Position numbers and translations under genes: made by a program. Below the pieces are notes generated by a model. The model was not told the origin of the DNA, did no database searches, and worked only from the letters and a program-made list of their open reading frames with translations. Source: Streptomyces gardneri (GTDB taxonomy: Bacteria; Actinomycetota; Actinomycetes; Streptomycetales; Streptomycetaceae). From it: DNA of 37,012 bases. Below, in pieces: positions 9,055 through 16,316 of the stretch (position 1 is the stretch's first letter; each line of letters begins with the position of its first letter). The DNA is taken from contig NZ_BJMN01000066.1 in assembly GCF_006539185.1 (NCBI RefSeq), positions 1 through 37,012 on the forward strand. The letters are read 5' to 3'.

Positions 9055-10389
9055 TCATGACGGGATCCCCGAGGGGGATCCGACGGCGCGGACGCGGAGG
9101 CGGTGAACGCCCTCGGGGAGGTAGGACACGGGGGTGTGGGCGGCGAACGCGACGCGGGCGGTCGCCGGGGCGGCACCGGCGGCGACGACCCGGGCCAGAG
9201 CCTGGTCACCGGCGAGCCCGAGGAGCCGGTCGAGTTCGGCACGGCCCCCGGCGACGGCGACCTGATCGACCTCGGCGACGATGTCCGAGCGGGCGGCTCC
9301 GTAGGCCGCGGCGGCGATGGCGGCCGACGGATCCTGGGCTCGGACGGGCATCAGCCCGCAGTCGCCGCCCGCCGCGAGGAGCACACCGCCGGGGGCCCGT
9401 CGCCGGACCCTGGCCACCAGTTCGGCGACCTGCTCGGCGCCGGTCCGGACCAGGTCGGCTCGGGCCAACACGTCGGTGCGGATCCGGGCCAGGTCCAGAT
9501 CGACGCCGCCGAGCCCGGGGCCGGTGTCGGAGCTCTCCACTTCGCCGTCGGTGACGCTCGCGCACCGGAATTCCGCGGCCCCGGCGTCGACGACCACGGC
9601 GCGGTCCGCCCCGGCCGCGAGCGCGGCACCCCGCACGGCGCTCGCCGTGGTCGAGGCGATAGCGAGGACCGGATAGCGGCGGAAGTACGCGGCGGAAACC
9701 AGTCCGCCGGTATTGCGGGCCAGGTGCAGCGGCGCCCGGAGACCGCCGACACTCAGGGCGCGTTCAGCCGTATCGCTCACGCGTGCCGCCCACGGCCGCA
9801 GGGCGGCGTTGAGGACGCCGGTGTTCTCGCGTTCCCGCAGCCCCGACCGCCCGAGCTCGTGCGACAAGGTGATCTCCGCGCCGGGCACGGCTTCGGCGAT
9901 GACCTCGGCGGCGGCAAGCTCCGGGTCGGGGCGGGTCAGCGCGCCGGCCGCCGCGACCGAGAAGGCGGTGACACCGTCGTCGGCGGCCCGCCGCGCGAAG
10001 TCCGCGACCGCTGCCCGGTCGAGCGGAGCCAGTTGCCGCCCGGTGAGCGCGGATCCGCCCGAGACGACCGCGCGGAGCGGCCCTACCTCGCGAGCGGCCT
10101 GCGCGGGCCAGCCCGCGAGCGGCCCGAGGGACGGATGACTGGGCGGGGCGATCCGCATGGCGGCCACCGGTCGCAGCCGCGACGGCCGGCGCTCCAGGTC
10201 TGTGGTGAGGCCGACGGTGTCCACCTCACCGGTCCGATCCCCGGGCAGTGCGGCGAGCACCGCGCGCAGACACTCGCCGAGGCCGGGAACGCTGTCCACC
10301 ACCGCGCGCGCCACCGTCTGACCGCCCGGGTCGACCAGCACGGCGACGGTGGTGACGCGTCCCACGTCCACTCCCAGCCTCACCCGCAT
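9055..10389 (-). CDS. Short HyuA-like (hydantoinase/oxoprolinase) protein with altered ATP motifs
   Basis: A 444-residue protein with the HyuA/oxoprolinase architecture but shorter than the ~680 aa of HyuA. Recognisable segments are LSHELGRSGLRERENTGVLNAAL near residues 175-197, NTGGLVSAAYFRRYP near 225 and GGDCGLMPV near 345. The first phosphate motif, DIGGTFTD in HyuA, is DVGRVTT here (residues 8-14). The second, DMGGTSFD, is replaced by DAGAAEF near 260. Two glycines of each loop are therefore changed, and ATP hydrolysis may be weakened or absent. Its neighbours are DUF917 downstream (16-base gap) and the MFS transporter upstream (27-base gap). It may be a partner or scaffold of DUF917, or a separate enzyme. 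No frameshift is seen. Confidence 0.82.
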   Translation of the reverse strand: MRVRLGVDVGRVTTVAVLVDPGGQTVARAVVDSVPGLGECLRAVLAALPGDRTGEVDTVGLTTDLERRPSRLRPVAAMRIAPPSHPSLGPLAGWPAQAAREVGPLRAVVSGGSALTGRQLAPLDRAAVADFARRAADDGVTAFSVAAAGALTRPDPELAAAEVIAEAVPGAEITLSHELGRSGLRERENTGVLNAALRPWAARVSDTAERALSVGGLRAPLHLARNTGGLVSAAYFRRYPVLAIASTTASAVRGAALAAGADRAVVVDAGAAEFRCASVTDGEVESSDTGPGLGGVDLDLARIRTDVLARADLVRTGAEQVAELVARVRRRAPGGVLLAAGGDCGLMPVRAQDPSAAIAAAAYGAARSDIVAEVDQVAVAGGRAELDRLLGLAGDQALARVVAAGAAPATARVAFAAHTPVSYLPEGVHRLRVRAVGSPSGIPS

Positions 10390-10416
10390 GATCCTGTCAC
10401 CATTTGCCCCTATATA

Positions 10417-11766
10417 TCACTCCAGATCGCGACCCTCGGTCTCCGGCAGCGGCACGGCCACGACCAGCGCCACCACCAGGAACGCGGTGATGAACAGCAC
10501 GGTGGAGGAGAAGCCGGTTGCACGCGCCAGCAGGTACCCGACGGCCGACGGTGCGACCGAGGTGGAGATCAGCTGAGCCGCGGTGGCCCAGGAGTATCCG
10601 GTGGCGCGCAGCGCGGTCGGGTAGAACTCGCCGTTCCAGGTGTTCCAGACACCCCACGCGCCGAGGCTGAAGAACGACAGCGCGAAGTTGGCGGCGTACA
10701 GCTGGGTGAGGCTGCCGGAGTAGGCGAACAGCACGCCGCTGACCGCGGCGGCCGCCACGTACGGCAGGAAGACCTTCTTGCGGCCGAAGCGCCCGGTCAG
10801 GTACGAGGCCGAGACGTAGCCGGGGATCATGAAGAGTGCACTCAGCGCCACGAAGCCGAGGCTGCTGGACATGCTCAGCCCCTTCTCCATGAGCAGCGTG
10901 GGTAGCCAGGTCTGCAGGCCCCAGTAGCCCCAGTTGAACGCGAAGTTCACGATCAGCATGAGCACGGTGATGCGAAGCAGCCGGCCTCGCAGCAGGGCGA
11001 GGGGGTTGCCGGCCCGCTCGGGCTCGACCACGGCGAAACGGGTGCCGTCGGGGACCTCGGCGCCGAGCTTCAGGAGCACCGCACGGGCTTCGGTGTGCCG
11101 ACCGCGGGCCGCCAGCCAGTACGGGGACTCGGGCACCCAGGCCCGGATCGCGAACACCCACAGGGCCGCCAGCGCGCTGGCCACGGCCACGACGTGCCAG
11201 CCCATCCCGGACAGCGCCTGGGTCACCCCGACGGCGGCGAGGACGCCGATGGGCCAGCCGATCGACAGGTAGACGGCGGCCCGGCCGCGCAGCCTCACCG
11301 GGAGCAGTTCGAGGAAGTAGGGGAAGGTGACGGTGTAGATACCGGCCAGAGCCATCCCCGAGAGCACCCGGGTGACCATCAACGTGGTGAAGTCCGGCGA
11401 GAAGGCGCTGGCCAGCGCCACGGCGCCGTACGAACCGAGGCTCCACAGGCACACGGCCCGGCGTCCGATGCGGTCGGCGACCGGCCCCCAGACGAGCGCG
11501 CCGGGGATCATGCCGAGGGCCACGGCCGACAGGACCCACCCGATCCGTCCGGCGTCGAGGGCGAAGGCATTGCCCAGGTCGGCGGAGACATAGACGAGGG
11601 CGAGCTGCTCCCAGGATTCGATGACGAAGGCCATGAACAGCGCGAGGGCGATCAACACATGGGCCCTCCCGAACGGCATGCGTTCGAAGTAGGCACCCAC
11701 GGGCTGCGGACCGCCGGCCCCGTCCGGGACTCCGGCGGTTCCGGACTGTACTGAGACTGCGCTCAT
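10417..11766 (-). CDS. MFS transporter, first gene of the DUF917/PucR operon
   Basis: A 449-residue major facilitator superfamily permease in the cytoplasmic membrane with about 12 hydrophobic helices. The family motif between helices 2 and 3 is GPVADRIGRR, and its repeat in the second half is LTGRFGRKK. The WEQLALVYVSADLG and PESPYWLAARGR segments resemble the sugar-porter and aromatic-acid symporter branches. The ATG at 11766 has CAGGAGGG about eight bases upstream; the frame is open further upstream, but that part is low-quality. As first gene of an operon with HyuA-like, DUF917 and PucR-type proteins, it probably imports the cyclic amide or a related compound. The substrate is not readable from the sequence. 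A CACACC/GGTGTG dyad at 11798-11818 upstream could be a regulatory site. Confidence 0.88.
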   Translation of the reverse strand: MSAVSVQSGTAGVPDGAGGPQPVGAYFERMPFGRAHVLIALALFMAFVIESWEQLALVYVSADLGNAFALDAGRIGWVLSAVALGMIPGALVWGPVADRIGRRAVCLWSLGSYGAVALASAFSPDFTTLMVTRVLSGMALAGIYTVTFPYFLELLPVRLRGRAAVYLSIGWPIGVLAAVGVTQALSGMGWHVVAVASALAALWVFAIRAWVPESPYWLAARGRHTEARAVLLKLGAEVPDGTRFAVVEPERAGNPLALLRGRLLRITVLMLIVNFAFNWGYWGLQTWLPTLLMEKGLSMSSSLGFVALSALFMIPGYVSASYLTGRFGRKKVFLPYVAAAAVSGVLFAYSGSLTQLYAANFALSFFSLGAWGVWNTWNGEFYPTALRATGYSWATAAQLISTSVAPSAVGYLLARATGFSSTVLFITAFLVVALVVAVPLPETEGRDLE

Positions 11767-11797
11767 CGGCTGCCCTCCTGGCACTGGTACCGACACG

Positions 11798-11818
11798 CAC
11801 ACCATCGGGTTCGGTGTG
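11798..11818 (-). promoter_or_regulatory. Possible regulatory dyad upstream of the MFS operon
   Basis: CACACC at 11798-11803 and GGTGTG at 11813-11818 are complementary six-base arms separated by nine bases, centred about 42 bases upstream of the MFS start codon. The position suits an operator for the PucR-type regulator of the same operon. Six-base arms occur by chance in this kind of DNA, so the call is weak. Confidence 0.25.
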
Positions 11819-11945
11819 AATGCGAGGCACCATAAACAGGCCATCACGGCCGGAACCATGCTCGGAGCACAGCCATCCCGGTGGTGCGTGTGCGCGGCGC
11901 ACAGACATCGACGTGACAGCCGTCGCGACGCCGGGATCACGCGTT

Positions 11946-12323
11946 CTAGGGACGTTCGAATGCCTGAAGTGCGCCACCGAGCGCGAAGCACAGCGCACCG
12001 CACAACGTCCCCCAGTTGGCGATGTCGGCGTTTACCGGGCTCTGGGCCGTAGGCCGGGTGAAGGCGGCCACCGCAGAGACCATGAAAAGCACCGACCCGA
12101 ACTCATTGACCGCGACCACCCACCAGCCGAGGCTGCGCGAGCGGATGCAGGGCCGGGAGCGATGGCCGATCTCGGCGAACGCGAGATGGCCCGACACCAG
12201 GAACAGCACGCACCCGACCACGTCGGGAGTCCAGATCAGCCGGTTGGTCTGCTGGACGGTGAGGCCCTGCAGGAAGGAGTCCAGCAGGTTGACTCCGAAC
12301 ACGAGCGTCCCTGCGAACAGCAC
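11946..12323 (-). pseudogene. YrhK-like membrane protein, C-terminal half only
   Basis: The 125 residues contain four hydrophobic stretches in two YrhK-like pairs: DVVGCVLFLVSGHLAFAEI followed by WWVVAVNEFGSVLFMVSAVAAF, then WGTLCGALCFALGGAL. From memory of the family, full proteins run to about 250 residues with a matching N-terminal half that is missing here. The first start codon in frame is a GTG at 12323 without a well-spaced ribosome binding site. The frame stays open upstream, but there it overlaps the end of the universal stress protein gene and no longer looks membrane-like. I therefore read it as a 5'-truncated remnant, perhaps still translated from the upstream message. The alternative is an intact short protein starting near 12323. 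Confidence 0.55.
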
Positions 12324-12352
12324 GAACGTACTGAGCCAGGTGTCCTCACCTG

Positions 12353-13204
12353 TCAGGTGTGCGGTACGACTGCGACAGGACAGGAGGCGTGGTGGATGAC
12401 GGCGTGGGTGACCGATCCGATGTGAGCGCCCCTCGCTGCCCTGCGTCGACCGACGACCACGAGGCGCGCGTCCGACGCGGCCTCGATGAGATGCTCGGCC
12501 GCCCGTCCCGGAGCGGACACCTCCGCCACCTCCGTCGCCGGAAACCTGTCCCGGTACGGTCGAACCGCGTCGGCGAGTGCTGCCGCCTTCTCGTCCTTCG
12601 CGGCTGTGCTGGGGTGGTGAATGAAGGATTCATGCCACGTGTGCAGGATTTCCAGCGGGACGCGGTGCCGCCCGGCGAAATCGAACGCAAAGTGCAGGAG
12701 CTCGTCCTTGACTTCGTTCACATCCAGTCCGATGACTACCTTCCGGCGGCTGTTCCCCTCGGATGCACCGGAGCTGTCCTTCTCGTATCCGGGGCGAACG
12801 AGCACCACGGGACGCTCTGCTGCCGCGATGACCTCCTGCCCTACCGAACCGACGATGAACCCGCGGACGCTACCCAGCCCATGAGAGCCCACGACGAGCA
12901 GATCCGCCGCGGCAGCTGCGGCGAGCAGCACGCTGGCGGGCGCGTCTTCGACCTCGTCAGCGGTCATCGCGAGGCCCGGCAGCCGGGAACCGACACGCCG
13001 CTCGGTCTCAGCCAGCACGCCTTCGGCCGCGCCGGCGCGGTCTTCGTGCGACACCTTCATCGCCCCCAGCTGATGCTCCGCCCACCGTGTGGCGTACACC
13101 AGTCGCAGGCCGTCGCCGCGCTGCGCCGCCTCGTCGGCGGCCCAGTCCACCGCCGCCACGCTTCCTTCGGAGCCGTCCACTCCCACAGTGACGGGTCGGG
13201 ACAT
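12353..13204 (-). CDS. Universal stress protein, two tandem Usp domains
   Basis: A 283-residue cytoplasmic protein with two UspA domains. Domain 1 (residues ~1-140) starts with RPVTVGVDGSEGS and ends with the ATP-binding loop GSHGLGSVRGFIVGSV. Domain 2 (~155-283) starts with KVVIGLDVNE and ends with GRRRAARGAHIGSVTHAVI. The Gly-rich G-2x-G-9x-G(S/T) loop is intact in domain 1. In domain 2 the first Gly pair is replaced by an Arg-rich stretch, so ATP binding there is doubtful. The ATG at 13204 was chosen because a GAGGAGA sequence precedes it; upstream starts give sequence with no Usp similarity. Tandem Usp proteins in actinobacteria are typically induced by hypoxia or stationary phase, which fits the cyd genes nearby. 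Confidence 0.9.
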   Translation of the reverse strand: MSRPVTVGVDGSEGSVAAVDWAADEAAQRGDGLRLVYATRWAEHQLGAMKVSHEDRAGAAEGVLAETERRVGSRLPGLAMTADEVEDAPASVLLAAAAAADLLVVGSHGLGSVRGFIVGSVGQEVIAAAERPVVLVRPGYEKDSSGASEGNSRRKVVIGLDVNEVKDELLHFAFDFAGRHRVPLEILHTWHESFIHHPSTAAKDEKAAALADAVRPYRDRFPATEVAEVSAPGRAAEHLIEAASDARLVVVGRRRAARGAHIGSVTHAVIHHASCPVAVVPHT

Positions 13205-13564
13205 GCCGCTCTCCTCGCCTCGGGCCATCGTCGACAGGCCCTCACAGGGGGGTGCCGCTGGGCATCCTTGTGCGAGGGCACCTGGTCGAGAAGCTACCGA
13301 GTCGCTGAAACAAATGGTGTGCGCAGGTTCGGCGACGCTGCCGAAGTACCCCATCCGGCGGATGACGCCCCATGGCCCGTGACGACCTCGATTTCAGGTC
13401 TCTGATGCTGCTCCCGGTCATCGCCGCCGGGCGTTCCTCGGCAAAGGTCACCAAGGCCCTCGACCGACATGCGTCGGATGGCGCCGGGGGGCAGATTGGA
13501 GGTGTACGACCCACCGGACGGCGACGCCTCGGCGGCCAGGCCGGACGAGCGGAGGAGCCTCTCC
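13205..13564. other. Intergenic region upstream of the universal stress protein gene
   Basis: About 360 bases between divergent genes. It should hold the promoter of the minus-strand stress protein gene and possibly one for the plus-strand genes. I looked for a DevR/OsdR-like palindrome but found none I would defend. Open frames through it on both strands have no recognisable product. Confidence 0.4.
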
Positions 13565-13687
13565 ATGACGACCCACGCGACTGCACCCGGTCGGCGAGCG
13601 GACACGCGCAGCGGCGGATGGATGGTGGGCGCCGTCGCCATCATGATCTTCAGCTTGCACGTCGCGCCCCGGCCGGTGCGTGCCTGA
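13565..13687 (+). CDS. Possible 40-residue membrane peptide or truncated remnant
   Basis: The ATG at 13565 is preceded by GGAGGAG with good spacing (about eight bases), one of the better ribosome binding sites in the window. The product has a Thr/Arg-rich N-terminus and a single hydrophobic stretch, GGWMVGAVAIMIFSL. It then ends in VAPRPVRA and overlaps the proposed GTG of the next gene by eight bases. The start resembles the N-terminus of small actinobacterial GGW-type membrane proteins (DUF7144-like), which are much longer, so it may be a truncated remnant. Alternatively it is a leader peptide for translational coupling. Low confidence. Confidence 0.35.
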   Translation: MTTHATAPGRRADTRSGGWMVGAVAIMIFSLHVAPRPVRA

Positions 13688-15236
13688 CGTCCCGGGACCC
13701 GTACCCGTGGCAGGCGGAACAGGGGCAGAGGAGCTGCCGCGACTCGTGCTCGTCGTCGGCGTCGCCGGGTCGGGCAAGACGACGGTGGGGCGCCTCCTCG
13801 CCGAGCGTCTCGGCTGGGCGTTCCGGGACGGGGACGAGTTCCATTCAGAGGCCGACCGCGCCAGGATGGCCGCCGGTCATCCCCTCACGGACAGCGACCG
13901 GGGACCGTGGCTCGAAGCGATCCGGGAGTGGATGGACGAGGCGATCGCCTGCCGTCGCCAGGCTGTCGTGACCTGCTCCGCGCTCAAGCGTGCGTACCGG
14001 GACGCGCTGCTGGCCGGGCGCCGCGAAGTGCTCCTGGTGTACCTGCACGGCTCGCGCGAGCTGCTGAGCTCGCGGTTGGCCTCTCGGCACGGTCACTTCT
14101 TCCCGGCGGGCCTGCTGGAGAGCCAGCTCGCGGAACTCCAGGAGCCGGCACCCGACGAACGCCCGTTGGTGGTGGAGATCGACCAGCCTCCCGAGGCCGT
14201 CGTCACGGCGGTTCTCTCGCTGATGCGCCGGGAATCCGCTTCCGGGAGATCGGCGGCCGGATCGGACACGGAGCATGCCGTCCGCGCCGGCGCGCGCAAC
14301 GGGTCATCCCCGCCCCTCGGCCCCACCGGCGAGTCATGGCGGTTGGTTCACGGAGCACAGAGCGCGGTTGTCGTCCAGCTGGGCGGCGCCCTGCGCGACT
14401 ACGTCGTGCAGGGCCGACCTCTGCTCGACGGGTTCTCCGCGGGGTCCGCCATCACGGGCGGACGAGGACAACTGCTCATCCCTTGGCCGAACCGCGTGGG
14501 CGACGGGCGCTACGACTTCGGCGGCAGGAGCCTGCAACTCCCCCTGACAGAGGTCGACAAGAACAACGCGATCCACGGACTGCTCCGCTGGACCCTGTGG
14601 AAACTGCTCGCCCGCACCGATGACGCGGTGATGCTCGGCGCGACCCTCTGTCCTCAGCCCGGATATCCGTTCCTCGTGGAGGTCCGTGTCGACTACCGGC
14701 TGGGGCCGGAAGGTCTCAGGACCACCGTCCACGCCACCAACACCGGTACGGAGGCGGCCCCTTACGGGGTGGGACAGCACCCCTATCTCACGATCGGCAC
14801 CGACCTCGTCGACAGTGCCCTGCTGACCGTTCCCGCCCGGTATCTGCTGCGTACCGACGAACGTGGTCTGCCGATCGGCAGGGAGTCCGTCGACGGCACC
14901 CCGTACGACTTCCGCACCGCCCGCCCCATCGGCGGTCTGAACCTGGACACCGCCTTCACCGGACTCGACCGCGCCCTCGACGACCGGGCCGTGGTGCGAC
15001 TGGCGCATCCCTCGGGGCTGCGGGGTGTCGATCTGTGGCTCGGCGAAGGCGCCCGGTACGTGCAGGTGTACACGGGCGACACACTGGCGGAACCCGAGCG
15101 GCGTCGGCGTGGTGTCGCCGTGGAGGCCATGTCCTGCCCGCCGGACGCCTTTCGCAGCCGCACGGATCTCACCGTGCTCGAGCCGGGCGCCACACATGTG
15201 CTCAGGTGGGGCCTCAGCCCCTGGGGGCCGCCATGA
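13680..15236 (+). CDS. Fused gluconokinase / aldose 1-epimerase
   Basis: One uninterrupted 518-residue frame joins two enzymes. Residues ~22-182 are a GntK-type gluconokinase (gluconate + ATP to 6-phosphogluconate). They carry the P-loop GVAGSGKTT at 27-35, DGDEFHSEADRARMAAGHPLTD at 50-71 and GHFFPAGLLESQ at 138-149. A ~35-residue Ser/Gly/Ala-rich linker follows. Residues ~219-515 are a GalM-like aldose 1-epimerase (mutarotase) with the catalytic His in NAIHG (299), GQHPYL (His 367) and the likely base Glu 482 in VEAMSCPPDAF. The GTG at 13680 has a weak ribosome site. A GTG at 13746 after AGAGGAG is an alternative that would start the protein just before the P-loop. The stop overlaps the next ATG. 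Confidence 0.88.
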   Translation: MPDVPGPVPVAGGTGAEELPRLVLVVGVAGSGKTTVGRLLAERLGWAFRDGDEFHSEADRARMAAGHPLTDSDRGPWLEAIREWMDEAIACRRQAVVTCSALKRAYRDALLAGRREVLLVYLHGSRELLSSRLASRHGHFFPAGLLESQLAELQEPAPDERPLVVEIDQPPEAVVTAVLSLMRRESASGRSAAGSDTEHAVRAGARNGSSPPLGPTGESWRLVHGAQSAVVVQLGGALRDYVVQGRPLLDGFSAGSAITGGRGQLLIPWPNRVGDGRYDFGGRSLQLPLTEVDKNNAIHGLLRWTLWKLLARTDDAVMLGATLCPQPGYPFLVEVRVDYRLGPEGLRTTVHATNTGTEAAPYGVGQHPYLTIGTDLVDSALLTVPARYLLRTDERGLPIGRESVDGTPYDFRTARPIGGLNLDTAFTGLDRALDDRAVVRLAHPSGLRGVDLWLGEGARYVQVYTGDTLAEPERRRRGVAVEAMSCPPDAFRSRTDLTVLEPGATHVLRWGLSPWGPP

Positions 15237-16192
15237 CTCCGTCCGCACGATCCGCGGCCGTGCCCGATCCCGGTATGCCCGCGCACGAGTTCCGGGCGCT
15301 CTACGAGCGGCTACGGCGCGGAGCAGCACGATCGACGGAGGAGGGTCGGCCTGGCGCGCTCCGCCACGTGACGCCCGAGCGGGTCGTGGCCGCCGTCGCG
15401 GAGGTCCGCCTCGGACGTACGGTGTCGCTGGCCGCTCCGATCGAGACCGTGCCGGGCCCCGACGACCCCGAGCCCGCGGTGCACCGGATGACCGGGCCTC
15501 CTCCGGACGACCTCGGCGCGGAGGGACTGCACTTCGCCACCGACCGCTTCGCCATGAACGTGCACGGGGACGCGGACAGCCATCTCGACGCGCTCTGCCA
15601 CGTGGTGCTCGACGGGGAGCTGTACGGCGGGGTGCCTGCGAGCAGTGTGACGCCCGAGGGCGCCCGTGCGCTCTCCGTGGCCCTGGCCGCTGACGGCATC
15701 GTCGGTCGGGGCGTGCTCCTGGACATCCCGCGGCTGCGTGGCGTGCCGTGGCTGGAACCGGGCGACCAGGTGACGTCGGACGATCTGACCGCGGCCGAGG
15801 CCGTGCAAGGGGTCAGCGTCGGGCCGGGAGATCTGCTGTTCGTCCGGGTGGGGCATCGCCTCCGCCGTACGGAACTCGGCCCGTGGAACTCGGCGACGGC
15901 TCGGACCGGCCTCCACCCGACGGCCCTGGGGTTCCTGGCCGAGCGGAAGGTCGCTGTCCTGGGCGGAGACGGCAACAACGACACCGCGCCCAGCACCGTG
16001 CAGGGCATCTCCTTCCCCGTGCATGTCCTGGCCATCCATGCCATGGGCATCCATCTGATGGACTACCTGCAGTTCGAGGACCTGGTCCCGGTCTGCGCGC
16101 AGACCGGGCGATGGAGTTTCCTGTGCGCGGTCGCCCCGCTGCGGCTGCCCGGAGCCACTGGCTCGCCGGTGAACCCGATCGCGGTGCTGTGA
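15233..16192 (+). CDS. Cyclase-family metal-dependent hydrolase
   Basis: A 319-residue member of the cyclase family (Pfam cyclase, relatives of kynurenine formamidase), which are metal-dependent amide/ester/lactone hydrolases. The metal-binding signature is NVHGDADSHLDALCHVV near residues 104-120. It resembles the usual HGTHxDxxxH motif in the larger bacterial subgroup. The C-terminal GGDGNNDTAPS and FPVHVLAIHAMGIHLMD segments, with more His, are typical of the subgroup. The ATG overlaps the stop of the kinase/epimerase fusion, so the two are translationally coupled. In this setting it could open a sugar lactone such as gluconolactone, but that is inference from neighbours; family members with this length have varied or unknown substrates. 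Confidence 0.85.
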   Translation: MTPSARSAAVPDPGMPAHEFRALYERLRRGAARSTEEGRPGALRHVTPERVVAAVAEVRLGRTVSLAAPIETVPGPDDPEPAVHRMTGPPPDDLGAEGLHFATDRFAMNVHGDADSHLDALCHVVLDGELYGGVPASSVTPEGARALSVALAADGIVGRGVLLDIPRLRGVPWLEPGDQVTSDDLTAAEAVQGVSVGPGDLLFVRVGHRLRRTELGPWNSATARTGLHPTALGFLAERKVAVLGGDGNNDTAPSTVQGISFPVHVLAIHAMGIHLMDYLQFEDLVPVCAQTGRWSFLCAVAPLRLPGATGSPVNPIAVL

Positions 16193-16206
16193 CGGACGGG
16201 GCCGGT

Positions 16207-16230
16207 CGGCGACCACCGCTCCGGTCGCCG
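16207..16230 (+). terminator. Hairpin after the cyclase-family gene
   Basis: CGGCGACC (16207-16214) and GGTCGCCG (16223-16230) form an eight-base stem with an eight-base loop, 14 bases after the cyclase stop. No U-run follows. It could be a terminator or a processing site that separates the coupled kinase/cyclase pair from the GMC gene. Confidence 0.35.
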
Positions 16231-16316
16231 TTCAGGGGGAGGACGGCTACGTTCGAACGGGTGGGACGCTCGGCCCCGCACAGCGGGGAAAAGGGACACG
16301 ACGCCAGTTCAGGGCC

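Noticed and set aside
9103..10905. 600-residue plus-strand frame opposite the HyuA-like gene
   Set aside because: Gly/Arg/Asp-rich shadow that crosses two real minus-strand genes and their intergenic gap.
13205..13564. DevR/OsdR-type palindrome expected before the stress-protein gene
   Set aside because: No stretch matches the known pattern well enough to call by eye.
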